DNA from: Mycolicibacterium porcinum
Lineage (GTDB): Bacteria > Actinomycetota > Actinomycetes > Mycobacteriales > Mycobacteriaceae
Assembly (NCBI GenBank): GCA_001942045.1
Contig: MSTD01000039.1
Span: 1-58,450, forward strand
Reading direction: 5' to 3'
Length of the DNA stretch: 58,450 bases
A program made the translations under genes and the position numbers. Below the pieces are notes generated by a model that was not told the DNA's origin, did no database searches, and worked only from the letters and a program-made list of their open reading frames with translations. This document shows positions 35,104 to 44,466 of this stretch, piece after piece (the stretch's first letter is position 1; each line of letters starts with the position of its first letter).

Positions 35104-37967
35104 CGGGCGATCTCCGTATCCACGCGGGCGCCGAGGCTGCGCAAGATGTCGAGCACCAAACCGACAACGATGAGATACACCCCCAGATCGAAGAACAACG
35201 CGGTCACCATCTTGACCGAGCCGAGCACCGGCACGTCGAACTGCAGGACGGCCGAGGACAGTGCGGGCGCGCCCAACAGGATCGAGGCGACCGCCGTTCC
35301 GGCCGACAGGCCGAGTCCGGTGCCGAGGATCTTGCCCGCGTCCAGCGGCAGCGTCTCGCCCAGCTCATAGCGGCCACCGGCCAGGTACCGCAGCACGAGC
35401 GCCAGGCCCGCGGTCAACCCGCCGGCGAAACCGCCGCCGGGGGTGTTGTGGCCGGCGAAGAAGAAGTACGCCGAGAGCACCATGATGAGCGGGAAGATGA
35501 CGCGGGTCGCGACTTCGAGCACCAGGGAGCGGTGTCGCGGGTCGCGCAGCTCGCTGCCGCGCAACCAGGTGACGTCGCCGACGGCGGGGCTGTACGCCCC
35601 GATCGGGCCGATGTCGGGCTGACCGACTGCGTTACCGCCGACCGCAGAGCTCACCCGCGGCGCGGCACCGAACCGCCGGTGCCGGAACACCAGCGACGCC
35701 ACGCCCGTCGCGGCCACCAGCAACACCATGACCTCGCCCATGGTGTCCCAGGCGCGGATGTCGACCAGCAACACGTTCACCGCGTTCGCGCCGTGCCCGC
35801 GGTAATAGGCGGCGTCCGGGATCAGCTCGGCGATACCCACCCCGTTGCGTGCGGCCATCGCGAACACCGCGAGTGTCGTCACCGCGGCACCCACCGCCAG
35901 CGCCAGCGCGGCGCGCGGCAGCCGGTGCCGGCTGATGTTGGTGGCGTCGGCCTCGGCCGGCAGGATCCGCAGCACCAGCACGAAGATCACCAAAACCAGT
36001 GTCTCGACCAGGAATTGGGTCAATGCCAGATCGGGGGCGCCGTGGAAGGCGAAGATCGCGCCGCAGCCGTAGCCGGTCACCCCGACCAGCAGCACCGCGG
36101 CCAGGCGGTTGCGCATCACCGTCGCGCCGATCGCGGCGGCCAGCATCAGGAACCCGATCACCACCTGCAGCGGGGAATCCCACAGCTGAAAATCTGGGCG
36201 GTCCCGGGCACCCAGCGCCAGCATCACGATGGGCAGCACCACCAGCGTCGACAGAATCACCGACTGGGTGGCCGGCAGCGAGCCGCGCTGCGTCCCACCC
36301 GTCAGCCGCACCGACGTGATGTCCAGGCCGCGGATCACCGCGTCGTACATGCGGTCGGCATTCCCCAACGGCTGATAGGCAAAGCGGGTGCGGGGCAACC
36401 GGTTCCGTCCGAAGAACACCGCGGTACCGACGGCGAGCACGACCACCGAGAGCAGCAGTGGCAAGCCGAACCCGTGCCACAGGGCCAGGTGGTAGCCCGA
36501 CCCGCCCGGCATCGTGTTGGCGTATTCGTCGAGCACCGAGTCCATTCCCGCGGGCCACAGCCCAAAGCCCAGGCCCGCGGCGGCCAGCGCTGCCGGCGCG
36601 GTGAGGAAAGTCGTTGACGGATGGTGCATCTCAACGACGCGGGTGCTCGGCTGCGGCAGCCCTTTGTCGGCGAACGCGCCCCACATGAAGCGCAGGCTGT
36701 AGATGGTGGTGAACACCGAACCCACCACGATGCCGGTCAGTACCCACGGAGCCGCGGAGCCGAGAGCCGGGCTGTGCAGCACGGTCTCGAGGTCGGCCTC
36801 CTTGGCGACGAAGCCGAAGAACGGTGGCAGCGCGGCCATGCTCGCGGTGGCACACGCGGCGATGATCAGCAGTGGCTTGCATTGGCGGCCCAACCCGGCG
36901 AGGCGGCGGATGTCGCGGGTACCGGTGGTGTGGTCGATGATGCCGACCACCATGAACAGCGCGGCCTTGAACATCGCGTGCGCACACAGCATCGCCAGCC
37001 CGGCCAGCATCATGTCGCTGCCGCCGGTGCCCACCATCACGGTGATCAGGCCCAGCTGGCTGACCGTGCCGAACGCCAGGATCAGCTTCAGGTCATACTC
37101 ACGGACGGCGCGCCAACCGGCCAGCAGCATCGTCAGCAACCCGAGTCCGACGACCATCGGCCGCCACAGCGGAGTTTCGGCGAAGCCGGGCGCCATCCGC
37201 GCCACCAGATAGACACCGGCTTTGACCATCGCCGCGGCGTGCAGATAGGCGCTGACGGGCGTGGGCGCGGCCATCGCGCCGGGCAGCCAGAAGTGCATCG
37301 GCACGATCGCCGATTTGGACAGCGCGCCGATGAGGATCAGCGCTATCCCGATCGCGGCCGCGGTGCCGCCTGGGGGAGAGGCGATCAATTCCGAGAGCAG
37401 ATAGGTGCCGGACAGGTGGCCCAGAACGATGATGCCGACCAGCATCGCCAACCCGCCGAACGTCGTCACCAGCAGCGCCTGGGTGGCCGCCCGCCGGCTG
37501 GTCGCGCGCTCGGCATAGTGGCCGACCAGCAGGAACGACAACACCGTGGTGGTTTCCCAGAAGATGTAGAGCACCAGCATGTTGTCGCTGACCACCAGGC
37601 CGAACATGGAGCCGGAGAAGGCCACGAGCTCGGCCGCGAAGCTGGGCAGCCGCTTCTCGATCTTCCCGTCGTGGTGGTGGAAGTACTCGCCGCAGTAGAA
37701 GAGCACGAGTGCGCCGATGGCCAGCACGAGCACACTCATGATTGCCGCGAGCGAGTCGAACCGCAGCGTGATGTCCATCGACAGCTCGTGCACCCACGGG
37801 ATGCTCACGGTCGGGACGCGGTCGTGGCTCGGCCAGTTCAAACCGACCCAGACCAGGGAGACGAGCGGCACCAGGGCCAGGGGATAGAACGCTCGCCGCC
37901 CCCATTTGGCCACCAGAAGGGGCGCCAGCGCGGTGGCGACCGCGTGGGCGAGCAGAACGGCGAGCAT
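35100..37967 (-). CDS. mnhA: Mrp/Mnh antiporter subunit A with fused subunit B domain
   Basis: At 955 residues this is the largest subunit and first gene of the operon. The N-terminal two thirds (about 1-600) are NuoL-like, with about 16 helices, including the proton-channel motif SKSAIVPMHFWLPGAMAAPTPVSAYLHAAAMVKAGVYL near 215-255. The middle has the MrpA-specific C-terminal helices. The last about 150 residues (FPLIMVLSAYFFFAGHNTPGGGFAGGLTAGLALVLRYLAGG) are the MnhB domain, so no separate mnhB gene exists. In the Mrp system the A subunit is proposed to hold the cation path. It is divergent from the FAD monooxygenase by 130 bases. Confidence 0.93.
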   Translation of the reverse strand: MLAVLLAHAVATALAPLLVAKWGRRAFYPLALVPLVSLVWVGLNWPSHDRVPTVSIPWVHELSMDITLRFDSLAAIMSVLVLAIGALVLFYCGEYFHHHDGKIEKRLPSFAAELVAFSGSMFGLVVSDNMLVLYIFWETTTVLSFLLVGHYAERATSRRAATQALLVTTFGGLAMLVGIIVLGHLSGTYLLSELIASPPGGTAAAIGIALILIGALSKSAIVPMHFWLPGAMAAPTPVSAYLHAAAMVKAGVYLVARMAPGFAETPLWRPMVVGLGLLTMLLAGWRAVREYDLKLILAFGTVSQLGLITVMVGTGGSDMMLAGLAMLCAHAMFKAALFMVVGIIDHTTGTRDIRRLAGLGRQCKPLLIIAACATASMAALPPFFGFVAKEADLETVLHSPALGSAAPWVLTGIVVGSVFTTIYSLRFMWGAFADKGLPQPSTRVVEMHHPSTTFLTAPAALAAAGLGFGLWPAGMDSVLDEYANTMPGGSGYHLALWHGFGLPLLLSVVVLAVGTAVFFGRNRLPRTRFAYQPLGNADRMYDAVIRGLDITSVRLTGGTQRGSLPATQSVILSTLVVLPIVMLALGARDRPDFQLWDSPLQVVIGFLMLAAAIGATVMRNRLAAVLLVGVTGYGCGAIFAFHGAPDLALTQFLVETLVLVIFVLVLRILPAEADATNISRHRLPRAALALAVGAAVTTLAVFAMAARNGVGIAELIPDAAYYRGHGANAVNVLLVDIRAWDTMGEVMVLLVAATGVASLVFRHRRFGAAPRVSSAVGGNAVGQPDIGPIGAYSPAVGDVTWLRGSELRDPRHRSLVLEVATRVIFPLIMVLSAYFFFAGHNTPGGGFAGGLTAGLALVLRYLAGGRYELGETLPLDAGKILGTGLGLSAGTAVASILLGAPALSSAVLQFDVPVLGSVKMVTALFFDLGVYLIVVGLVLDILRSLGARVDTEIAR

Positions 37968-38097
37968 GGCACTCCGATCGGGTTGGGGTCGGGGTGTCGG
38001 CTACCGATGAGCGCTTGCGCGAAGAGCACCGGCATGAGTGGCTATGGCATTGGGTTAACACGCAGTCTACGGGGCGGCCCATCGCTAGCATCGGTTG

Positions 38098-39522
38098 ATG
38101 GCCACGGGCGAGGTCGTGGTGGTCGGTGCAGGGCCGACCGGATTGATGCTGGCCTGCGAGCTCGCGCTCGGCGGGACACAGGTCACGGTTCTGGAGGAAC
38201 GCACCTCCACGCCGAACATCACCCGGGCCTTCGCGGTGCATGCCAGGACCCTCGAACTGCTCGACGGGCGCGGCCTGGCCGATGAGTTGTTGAGCCGCGG
38301 AGTCGAGGTGCACGAGGTGGCTCCGCCCGGCGGCGCCACGCTGAACCTGCGGGAGCTGCCGACCCGGTTCGGCATGGTGCTGATCGTTCCGCAGAGCGGC
38401 ACCGAGCACGTGCTCGAAGCGCGTGCCGCGGAACTGGGCGTGCGGGTGCGTCGCGGTGCCGAGGTGGTCGGGCTGCGTCAAGACGGTGAGTCCGTCAGCG
38501 TGGGGTTGACGGGTGGGGAGACCCTGAGCGCGGAGTACGTCGTCGGCTGCGACGGCGCCCACAGCACGGTGCGGAAGCTGGTCGGCATCGACTTCGTCGG
38601 CAAACAGTACGAGACCCACATCCTGCTGGCCGACGTCCGGCTCGCCTCGCCGCCCGAGGAGACACTGTTCGCCCGGACCGGGACCGAGGGCGTGGTGCTG
38701 TTCGTGCCGTTCGGCGACGGCTGGTTCCGGGCGATCGCGTGGGACCGGCTGCGCGAACAGGCGCCACTCGACGAGCCCGTGACGCTCGACGAGATGCGCG
38801 ACGCCTTCCGCCGAATCGCCGGCGACGACTACGGCATGAGCGAAATGCGGTGGAGTTCGCGCTTCCTCAGCGAGCGACGCCAGGCCCGGCGCTACCGGTC
38901 CGGGCGGGTTTTCCTGGCCGGCGACGCCGCGCACGTGCATTCCCCGCTGGGCGGGCAGGGCATGAACACCGGGCTCGGCGACGCGTTCAACCTCGGCTGG
39001 AAGCTGGCCCTGGCGGTCAACGGGCAGGCGCCGTCGTGGCTGCTGGACAGCTACGAACGCGAGCGCCACCCCGTCGGCGCCGGGGTACTGCAGTTGACCG
39101 ACACGTTCAACCAGATCGTGCTGAGTTCGGCGGCGTCGCGCCGGCTTCGGGTGCTCGCCTTGGGCACGGTCCTGCGCATACCCCGCGCCCGACGCTTCGT
39201 CGCCGAACGCCTCAGCGGCATCGGGATCGCCTATCCGCGATCGAAGGACGAGGACTGGTTGGTGGGACGCCGCATGGCCGATGTGGACTGCGGCGGGACG
39301 CGACTGTACGAACTGCTGCGCGCCGGCAAGTTCGTGCTCGTCACCGCGGAGGCGGTGGACGTCGGCGACTGCGACGTGGTGCAGGCGATCGACAACCGGC
39401 CCGAACTGCCCGACGCGGTGCTGGTCCGGCCCGACGGCTACGTGGCGTGGGCCAGTGAGCGGTTGCCGCACGCGGCGGAGGTGCGGGCGGCGATCACGCA
39501 TTGGATGTCCGCTGCGGGGTAG
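38098..39522 (+). CDS. FAD-dependent aromatic-ring monooxygenase (PheA/TfdB type)
   Basis: This 474-residue class A flavoprotein hydroxylase has the N-terminal FAD motif VVVVGAGPTGLMLACELAL, the DG-type motif YVVGCDGAHSTVRKLVGI near residues 142-160, and the GD motif VFLAGDAAHVHSPLGGQGMNTGLGDAFNLGWKLAL near 272-305. It ends with a thioredoxin-like C-terminal domain. It should hydroxylate a phenolic or polycyclic compound with NAD(P)H and O2. The ATG at 38098 has no good ribosome site, and TAGCAT 6 bases upstream could be a -10 box giving a leaderless mRNA. The substrate is unknown. Confidence 0.85.
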   Translation: MATGEVVVVGAGPTGLMLACELALGGTQVTVLEERTSTPNITRAFAVHARTLELLDGRGLADELLSRGVEVHEVAPPGGATLNLRELPTRFGMVLIVPQSGTEHVLEARAAELGVRVRRGAEVVGLRQDGESVSVGLTGGETLSAEYVVGCDGAHSTVRKLVGIDFVGKQYETHILLADVRLASPPEETLFARTGTEGVVLFVPFGDGWFRAIAWDRLREQAPLDEPVTLDEMRDAFRRIAGDDYGMSEMRWSSRFLSERRQARRYRSGRVFLAGDAAHVHSPLGGQGMNTGLGDAFNLGWKLALAVNGQAPSWLLDSYERERHPVGAGVLQLTDTFNQIVLSSAASRRLRVLALGTVLRIPRARRFVAERLSGIGIAYPRSKDEDWLVGRRMADVDCGGTRLYELLRAGKFVLVTAEAVDVGDCDVVQAIDNRPELPDAVLVRPDGYVAWASERLPHAAEVRAAITHWMSAAG

Positions 39523-39527
39523 GCATC

Positions 39528-40814
39528 TCAGAAGTACCGCAGCCAGACGTACGCCCAGGCCAGGACGGTACTGAGCGCGGTGACCACGAGGCCGTAGCGG
39601 GTGAACCGCCAGAAGCTGATCGGATGTCCGGCCCGCTTGGCGATGCCGATCGCCACCACATTCGCACTGGCCGCGATGGCGGTGCCGTTGCCGCTGAAAC
39701 AGGCGCCGAGCGCAAACGCCCACCACAACGCCTGGCCCGTCTGCGCTTCCGGGGCCTGGGCCACCATGTCCTCCACCACCGGCGTCATCGTCGCGGTGTA
39801 GGGAATGTTGTCGACGAATGCGCCGACGATCGCCGACCCGAACAGCAGGGCCGTCGCCGCCCCGAACCAGTTGTCGCCGAACGCCGATTCGGCCACCGAT
39901 CCGAGCGCGCCGATGACGCCGGTGTGGACCAGTCCGGCCACCATGACGAACAGGCCCATGAAGAACACCAGGGTCGGCCACTCGACCTCGGGCAGCACCT
40001 CGGCCACATCGATGTCGGTGACCAGCAGCATCGCCCCCGCGCCCAGCAGCGCGACGATCGACGGCGCCACGTGCAACACCGAATGCAGTGCGAACCCGAC
40101 GATCACCACGTTGAGCACCAGAAGGGAGCGCAGCAGCAGGCGCTTGTCCTTGATCGCGCGGCGTTCCTGCAGGGCCATCACCTCGTCGATGTGCACCGTG
40201 TCGGCCCGCAGGTCGGCACGGAACAGCACCCGAGTGAACACGACGAACAACGCGAAGATGATGACCACGATCGGCGCCATGTGGATCAGGAAGTCGTTGA
40301 AGGTCAGGCCGGCGCGGCTGCCGATGATGATGTTCGGCGGATCGCCGATCAGGGTCGCAGCGCCGCCGATGTTGGAGGCCAGCACTTCGGCGATCAGATA
40401 GGGCTGGGGCGGGATCCGCAGTCGGTCGCAGATCACCAGGGTCACCGGGGCGATCAGCAGAATGATGGTGACGTTGTCGAGCACCGGCGAGGCGAATGCG
40501 GTGATCGCCATCAACATGACCATCAGCCGGAACGGATTGCCGCGGGAGCGTTTCGCGGCCCAGATCGCGAGGAAATCGAAGAGCCCGGTCTGCTTGATGA
40601 CACCGACGATCACCATCATCCCGAGCAACAGGAAGATGACGTTCCAGTCGATGCCCTGATGCTCGGAGTGGAATACCTCGGCGCCGGGGATCAATCCGAG
40701 CAGGGCCATCAGGCCGGCGGCGACCAGGACGGTCTTGACCTTGTCGGCTCGCTCGGTGGCGATGAACCAGAAGGCGACGACGAAGATCGTCAGCGCCAGG
40801 TATGGGGCGAGCAC
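39528..40814 (-). CDS. ArsB/NhaD/SLC13-type ion transporter
   Basis: This 428-residue, approximately 12-helix transporter of the ion-transporter superfamily has the duplicated re-entrant loop motifs SPVLDNVTIILLIAP and SNIGGAATLIGDPPN in the first half and FVDNIPYTATMTPV and SGNGTAIAASANVVAIGIA in the second. This pattern is shared by ArsB-like arsenite pumps, NhaD Na+/H+ antiporters and the ArsA/ArsB1 proteins of M. tuberculosis; no ars regulator or reductase is nearby, so Na+/H+ or anion transport is at least as likely. It lies 12 bases after a CBS-domain gene on the same strand. Confidence 0.82.
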   Translation of the reverse strand: MLAPYLALTIFVVAFWFIATERADKVKTVLVAAGLMALLGLIPGAEVFHSEHQGIDWNVIFLLLGMMVIVGVIKQTGLFDFLAIWAAKRSRGNPFRLMVMLMAITAFASPVLDNVTIILLIAPVTLVICDRLRIPPQPYLIAEVLASNIGGAATLIGDPPNIIIGSRAGLTFNDFLIHMAPIVVIIFALFVVFTRVLFRADLRADTVHIDEVMALQERRAIKDKRLLLRSLLVLNVVIVGFALHSVLHVAPSIVALLGAGAMLLVTDIDVAEVLPEVEWPTLVFFMGLFVMVAGLVHTGVIGALGSVAESAFGDNWFGAATALLFGSAIVGAFVDNIPYTATMTPVVEDMVAQAPEAQTGQALWWAFALGACFSGNGTAIAASANVVAIGIAKRAGHPISFWRFTRYGLVVTALSTVLAWAYVWLRYF

Positions 40815-40826
40815 TAGCTGAGCGGG

Positions 40827-41315
40827 TCAGTCGCCGGGACCGGCGACCGCGAGGCTGGTCAACAGCCGTTCGAGCGTGACCGCCCCGGTGAGCCGTCCGC
40901 TTCGGTCGACGACGGCGATCAGCGGGCTGCGCTTGTTGGCCATCACTGTGGCGATCTCCAACAACGTCGCGTCGGGCGTCACGGTCGCCGGCTTGGTCGC
41001 GGGCCCCGGCAGGCAGTCACCGACCGTGAGTTTGCCCGGGCCGTGCCAGAACAAGTCGGCGTGGATCTCGTCGACGGTGCGGACCAATGCCGGATCGTCT
41101 TGGTAGGACTCGGGAATCGCCAATCGCAGCACCTGCGTTCCCGGCAGCACCGCCACCGGCCGGTCGTCGTCATCGACCACCACCAGGCCCGGGAGCCGGT
41201 TGACCACCATCAGCTGGACGGCCTTCGAAACAGGGTCGTCGATCCGCACGGTCGGCAGGTGGGCGGCGATTTCGTGTGCCTGCATGAGCTCGTTCCAATG
41301 CGTCGCTAGTGTCAT
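40827..41315 (-). CDS. CBS-domain pair protein
   Basis: This 162-residue protein has two CBS motifs, about residues 18-70 ([38 protein letters not shown]) and 105-157 ([42 protein letters not shown]), separated by a charged linker. CBS pairs sense adenine nucleotides and often gate transporters. The ATG at 41315 has GAGGA 5 bases upstream. It is directly upstream of the ArsB-like transporter, suggesting control of that carrier. It is divergent from the histidine kinase gene. Confidence 0.83.
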   Translation of the reverse strand: MTLATHWNELMQAHEIAAHLPTVRIDDPVSKAVQLMVVNRLPGLVVVDDDDRPVAVLPGTQVLRLAIPESYQDDPALVRTVDEIHADLFWHGPGKLTVGDCLPGPATKPATVTPDATLLEIATVMANKRSPLIAVVDRSGRLTGAVTLERLLTSLAVAGPGD

Positions 41316-41471
41316 CGTCCTCGTTCTCCGATCATTTCGGGACGGCTCGGCTCCGGCGGTGGCTGCCAGTGTGGGTGACACGCCGGTCGGTGACCATTGG
41401 GGCTGACACCCATTCCGCGGGGGTTGTTGCCTGTATGGACAAGAGCCCGGTTCGCGGGTCACGCTGGTGAG

Positions 41472-42440
41472 GTGAAACCGGCGCGCACCCCGGCGGCCGC
41501 GTTGTTCCGCCGGGTGTTCCTGATCAACGGGTTGATCTTCACGTTGGGCACCCTGATCCTCGCGCTGTCGCCGGCCTCGGTGTCTTCACGGATAAAACTC
41601 ACCGAAATCCCAGTTTTGGTCATAGGTTTGGCGATTATCCTGACTGCCAACGCGCTACTCCTGAGATCGAGTCTTGCCCCACTGGATCGGCTCGCCGCGT
41701 CAATGCGGCGGGTCGATCCGCCCAAGCGCAGCGACCGCGTCGACGACCGTGGCAGCGGCGATCTGCAGCACCTGATCGAGTCGTTCAACGCCATGCTCGA
41801 TCGGCTGGAGACCGAACGGACCACCGCCAGCGCGTCCGCGTTGGCGGCGCAGGAGAACGAACGACAGCGCATCGCACGGGAATTGCACGACGAGATCGGT
41901 CAGACGCTCACCGTCGCGCTGCTCACGCTCAAGCGTGCGGTCGACCGGTCTCCGGCGTCGATTCAGGCCGAATTGGCCGACGCGCAGGAGATCGTGCGAT
42001 CCAGTCTCGACGAGGTCCGCGATATCGCCCGGCGGCTGCGCCCGGACGCGTTGGAGGACCTCGGCCTGCACAGCGCGCTCAACGCGTTGTGCAACGACTT
42101 CGCGCAAGCATCCGGTATCGCGGTGGTCAAACACATTGCACCGCAATCGGACCGGTTGAAGCCGGACATCGAGCTGGTGTGCTACCGGATCGCCCAGGAG
42201 AGCCTGACGAATGTGGCCCGGCATTCCGGAGCGAGTAAGGTGTGGCTCGATCTACACACCGGCGCAACGGAATTGACGCTGCGGATCGCCGATGACGGGC
42301 GTGGCGGTGTTGATGCCGAGGGTGCGGGGATCAACGGGATGCGCGAGCGCGCCCTGCTGGTGAACGCCACCCTGGCGATCACCTCACCGCAAGACGGCGG
42401 CACCGAAGTGCGGCTGGTGATTCCGATGCGAGGCACGTGA
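41472..42440 (+). CDS. NarL-type sensor histidine kinase
   Basis: This approximately 322-residue kinase has two membrane helices (about 16-35 and 48-68) with almost no loop between them. A HAMP region ([19 protein letters not shown]) follows, then a HisKA_3 dimerisation/phospho-acceptor motif ([21 protein letters not shown], the His of ELHDE) and an HATPase domain ([36 protein letters not shown]). Without a sizeable outside domain it probably senses a membrane or cytosolic cue. The start is uncertain: the GTG at 41472 is the best family fit. The stop abuts the response-regulator ATG. Confidence 0.82.
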   Translation: MKPARTPAAALFRRVFLINGLIFTLGTLILALSPASVSSRIKLTEIPVLVIGLAIILTANALLLRSSLAPLDRLAASMRRVDPPKRSDRVDDRGSGDLQHLIESFNAMLDRLETERTTASASALAAQENERQRIARELHDEIGQTLTVALLTLKRAVDRSPASIQAELADAQEIVRSSLDEVRDIARRLRPDALEDLGLHSALNALCNDFAQASGIAVVKHIAPQSDRLKPDIELVCYRIAQESLTNVARHSGASKVWLDLHTGATELTLRIADDGRGGVDAEGAGINGMRERALLVNATLAITSPQDGGTEVRLVIPMRGT

Positions 42441-43088
42441 ATGTCCGCCCGGATCCTGCTCGCCGACGATCACGCGCTGGTTCGCAGCGGGCTGCGGATG
42501 ATCATCGATGCCGAATCCGATCTGCAGGTGGTGGCCGAGGCCGCCGACGGGTACGAGGCGCTGAGCGCTCTGGATACGACGCCGGTGGACCTGGCCATCC
42601 TCGACATCGCGATGCCGCGGATGACGGGGTTGCAGGCCGCGCGGGAGATCAACCGGACTCATCCCACCGTGCGGATCCTGATCTTGTCGATGTACGACAA
42701 CGAGCAGTACTTTTTCGAGGCGCTCAAGGCCGGGGCATCGGGTTATGTGCTGAAGTCCGTGGCCGACCGCGACCTGTTGGAGGCCTGTCGTGCGACCATG
42801 CGCGGCGAGCCGTTCCTATACGCCGGCGCGGTGACGGCACTGATCCGCGACTATCTGCACCGGTCGCGTCAGGGCGGCGAATTGCCGGACACCATCCTGA
42901 CGCCGCGGGAGGAAGAGGTGCTCAAGCTGATCGCCGAGGGCTACTCGACCCGGGAGATCGCCGCGACGCTGACCATCAGCGCCAAGACCGTGGATCGTCA
43001 CCGCACCAACATTCTGGCCAAACTCGGCCTGCGGGACCGGCTGGCGCTGACCCGCTACGCGATCCGTGCGGGGCTCATCGAACCGTGA
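42441..43088 (+). CDS. NarL/LuxR-type response regulator
   Basis: This 215-residue regulator has a receiver domain (DDHALVRSGL with the acidic pair, phospho-acceptor Asp in VDLAILDIAMPRMTG, switch Ser in ILILSMYDNE, Lys in GYVLKSV) and a C-terminal LuxR helix-turn-helix (TPREEEVLKLIAEGYSTREIAATLTISAKTVDRHRTNILAKL). It starts at the base after the kinase stop, so they are a pair. Targets are unknown; the adjacent CBS-transporter genes, divergent from the kinase, are natural candidates. The 3' end overlaps the convergent DUF1707 gene by 34 bp. Confidence 0.9.
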   Translation: MSARILLADDHALVRSGLRMIIDAESDLQVVAEAADGYEALSALDTTPVDLAILDIAMPRMTGLQAAREINRTHPTVRILILSMYDNEQYFFEALKAGASGYVLKSVADRDLLEACRATMRGEPFLYAGAVTALIRDYLHRSRQGGELPDTILTPREEEVLKLIAEGYSTREIAATLTISAKTVDRHRTNILAKLGLRDRLALTRYAIRAGLIEP

Positions 43089-43504
43089 GCCCAGATCGGG
43101 ATGGCATGTGACGCAACGCCGATTCCCCAGCCCATGACCGGCCAGACCGGCCAGAAGTACCAGCCGCCACCGCCGAGTCCGACGGCCAGCCAGATGCCGA
43201 GCATCAGCAGCACACCGGCGAGGTAGGCGGCCAGGTGGATCCGGACGCTCAACCGGGCGGCCCGCTGTTGAGCGGCGCGACGCCGGGGGGCGTGACGCCG
43301 TAGGCGGTTGACGGGCAGGTCGGCCGTCAGTTGACGGAGTTCGCTGGTGGTCTGCGCTCGGAAGGTCGACTGCAGCCGATCCTCGTATTCGGGCATGGCC
43401 AGGTAGCCCTGGGTGAGGGCCTGGCCGAGGTCGTCGGCGGTGCGTTCACGCTCCCGGTCGCCGGCGCGGGTGGTTTCAACGGTGTGTAGGGCGGTGTCGG
43501 CCAT
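43055..43504 (-). CDS. DUF1707 / 2TM membrane protein
   Basis: This 149-residue protein has the N-terminal SHOCT-like DUF1707 domain (RAGDRERERTADDLGQALTQGYLAMPEYEDRLQSTFRAQTTSELRQLTADLP), a very basic linker (RLRRHAPRRRAAQQRAARL) and two helices forming a 2TM hairpin with a Gly/Trp-rich turn. The ATG at 43504 has GGGAG 7 bases upstream. The function is unknown; such proteins are common in actinobacteria, often near signalling genes. It overlaps the convergent response-regulator gene. Confidence 0.8.
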   Translation of the reverse strand: MADTALHTVETTRAGDRERERTADDLGQALTQGYLAMPEYEDRLQSTFRAQTTSELRQLTADLPVNRLRRHAPRRRAAQQRAARLSVRIHLAAYLAGVLLMLGIWLAVGLGGGGWYFWPVWPVMGWGIGVASHAIPIWAHGSMSPARIA

Positions 43505-43564
43505 CTCAACTCCCGTGAATCTAGTCAGTGACAAGTTGAAGCATGTCACCAGAACTTGTCGGCG

Positions 43565-44059
43565 TCAAGATATGGCTGGTGCTGCTTCCTGTTCGGCCAG
43601 GTCGCGCAGGGTGATCAGCTGTTTTCGCATCATCACCACGTCACCAGCGGCCATCACCCACCCGATTACTCGCGGGCCGTCGAACCGAACTCGTACGTGT
43701 AATCGGGTGGCATCGAGCTCGTCACGTACGGCGTAGGTCACCGCGACCTTGCCGGACTGCAGCGTGATGTGCTTGTCGTCGACGAACGAGTGCAGGGTGA
43801 AGATCTGCATGAAGCGTTGGCCTCGGTGGAGTTGGGCCAGCTCCGGGTTTCGGGTGCGCGGGCTGCTCCGGCCGAAGTTGTCGAGCAGGTCGTAGCTGTA
43901 GGGCGCGATGCGCAGTTGGCAGAGCCAGCCGAACACGGTCGACCGCGGCGCGTCGATGCTGATCGCCCGGTCGGCTGATAACGCGGCGTCGGGGGTAATG
44001 GCGTCGCACGGCAAGGTGGCGTCGCGCTCTTGGGCGGTGGCGCCCCAGTTCAGGATCAC
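43565..44059 (-). CDS. SRPBCC-like protein 2 of a pair
   Basis: This 164-residue START/polyketide-cyclase-like protein includes the SIDAPRSTVFGWLCQLRIAPYSYDLLDNFGR segment, a beta-rich core and a long C-terminal helix (MRKQLITLRDLAEQEA). It starts with a GTG that overlaps the previous gene's stop by 4 nt (GTGA). It probably binds a hydrophobic ligand. It follows another SRPBCC gene and shares its promoter with the divergent TetR regulator. Confidence 0.65.
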   Translation of the reverse strand: MILNWGATAQERDATLPCDAITPDAALSADRAISIDAPRSTVFGWLCQLRIAPYSYDLLDNFGRSSPRTRNPELAQLHRGQRFMQIFTLHSFVDDKHITLQSGKVAVTYAVRDELDATRLHVRVRFDGPRVIGWVMAAGDVVMMRKQLITLRDLAEQEAAPAIS

Positions 44060-44445
44060 GTCAGCACGTCCGGACGCGGGCGTAGTTGTCCGGCAATGCG
44101 TTTCAGTACCTGGCGCACCGCCACGGCGTGGCCGCCCGAGCCGATCACCAGAGCGCGGTAGATCTTGCCGTGGATGCCCGGAAAGGCGGCCCAGGTTTGC
44201 GAGCGCACCTGGGTGCGGTGCGGGCCGAGGTCGTCGAGCTCGAAGATCCACTCGTAGATCGAGAACGGGTGGCGGCCCTTGAGGGCGAGGCGTTGGCGTG
44301 GCGTGCACTCGCCGATCGCGAATCCGAACGGGGCACGTGGATCGGCGGGGTCGCCACACATCGTGCGCAGGACGGCGGCCCATGTCGTGGCAGCGTCGGC
44401 GTCGACAGTTATGGCATGCTCATCGATATAGGGTAAACGTTCCAT
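44056..44445 (-). CDS. SRPBCC-like protein 1 of a pair
   Basis: This 129-residue START-like fold protein reads EHAITVDADAATTWAAVLRTM, FGFAIGECTPRQRLALKGRHPFSIYEWIFELDDL, then a C-terminal helix with ALVIGSGGHAVAVRQVLKRI. The ATG at 44445 is only 21 bases from the divergent TetR start. It is first in a two-gene unit with the next SRPBCC gene. A ligand-binding role is inferred from the fold alone. Confidence 0.65.
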   Translation of the reverse strand: MERLPYIDEHAITVDADAATTWAAVLRTMCGDPADPRAPFGFAIGECTPRQRLALKGRHPFSIYEWIFELDDLGPHRTQVRSQTWAAFPGIHGKIYRALVIGSGGHAVAVRQVLKRIAGQLRPRPDVLT

Positions 44446-44466
44446 ATAGAAGGACTGTACTAGATC

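Noticed and set aside
37099..39981. 960-codon open frame on the minus strand across mnhA and the FAD monooxygenase
   Set aside because: It is a shadow of two well-supported genes in other frames; its protein is Arg/Gly/His-rich with no domain, as expected from high-GC antisense frames.
39528..40814. Calling the transporter an arsenite pump (ArsB) outright
   Set aside because: No arsR, arsC or other arsenic gene is nearby, and the motifs are shared with NhaD and other SLC13-like carriers.
41325..41350. Half-match to a DosR-type box (TTTCGGGACGGCTC) upstream of the CBS gene
   Set aside because: Only one half-site resembles the consensus; the AGTCCC half is missing.
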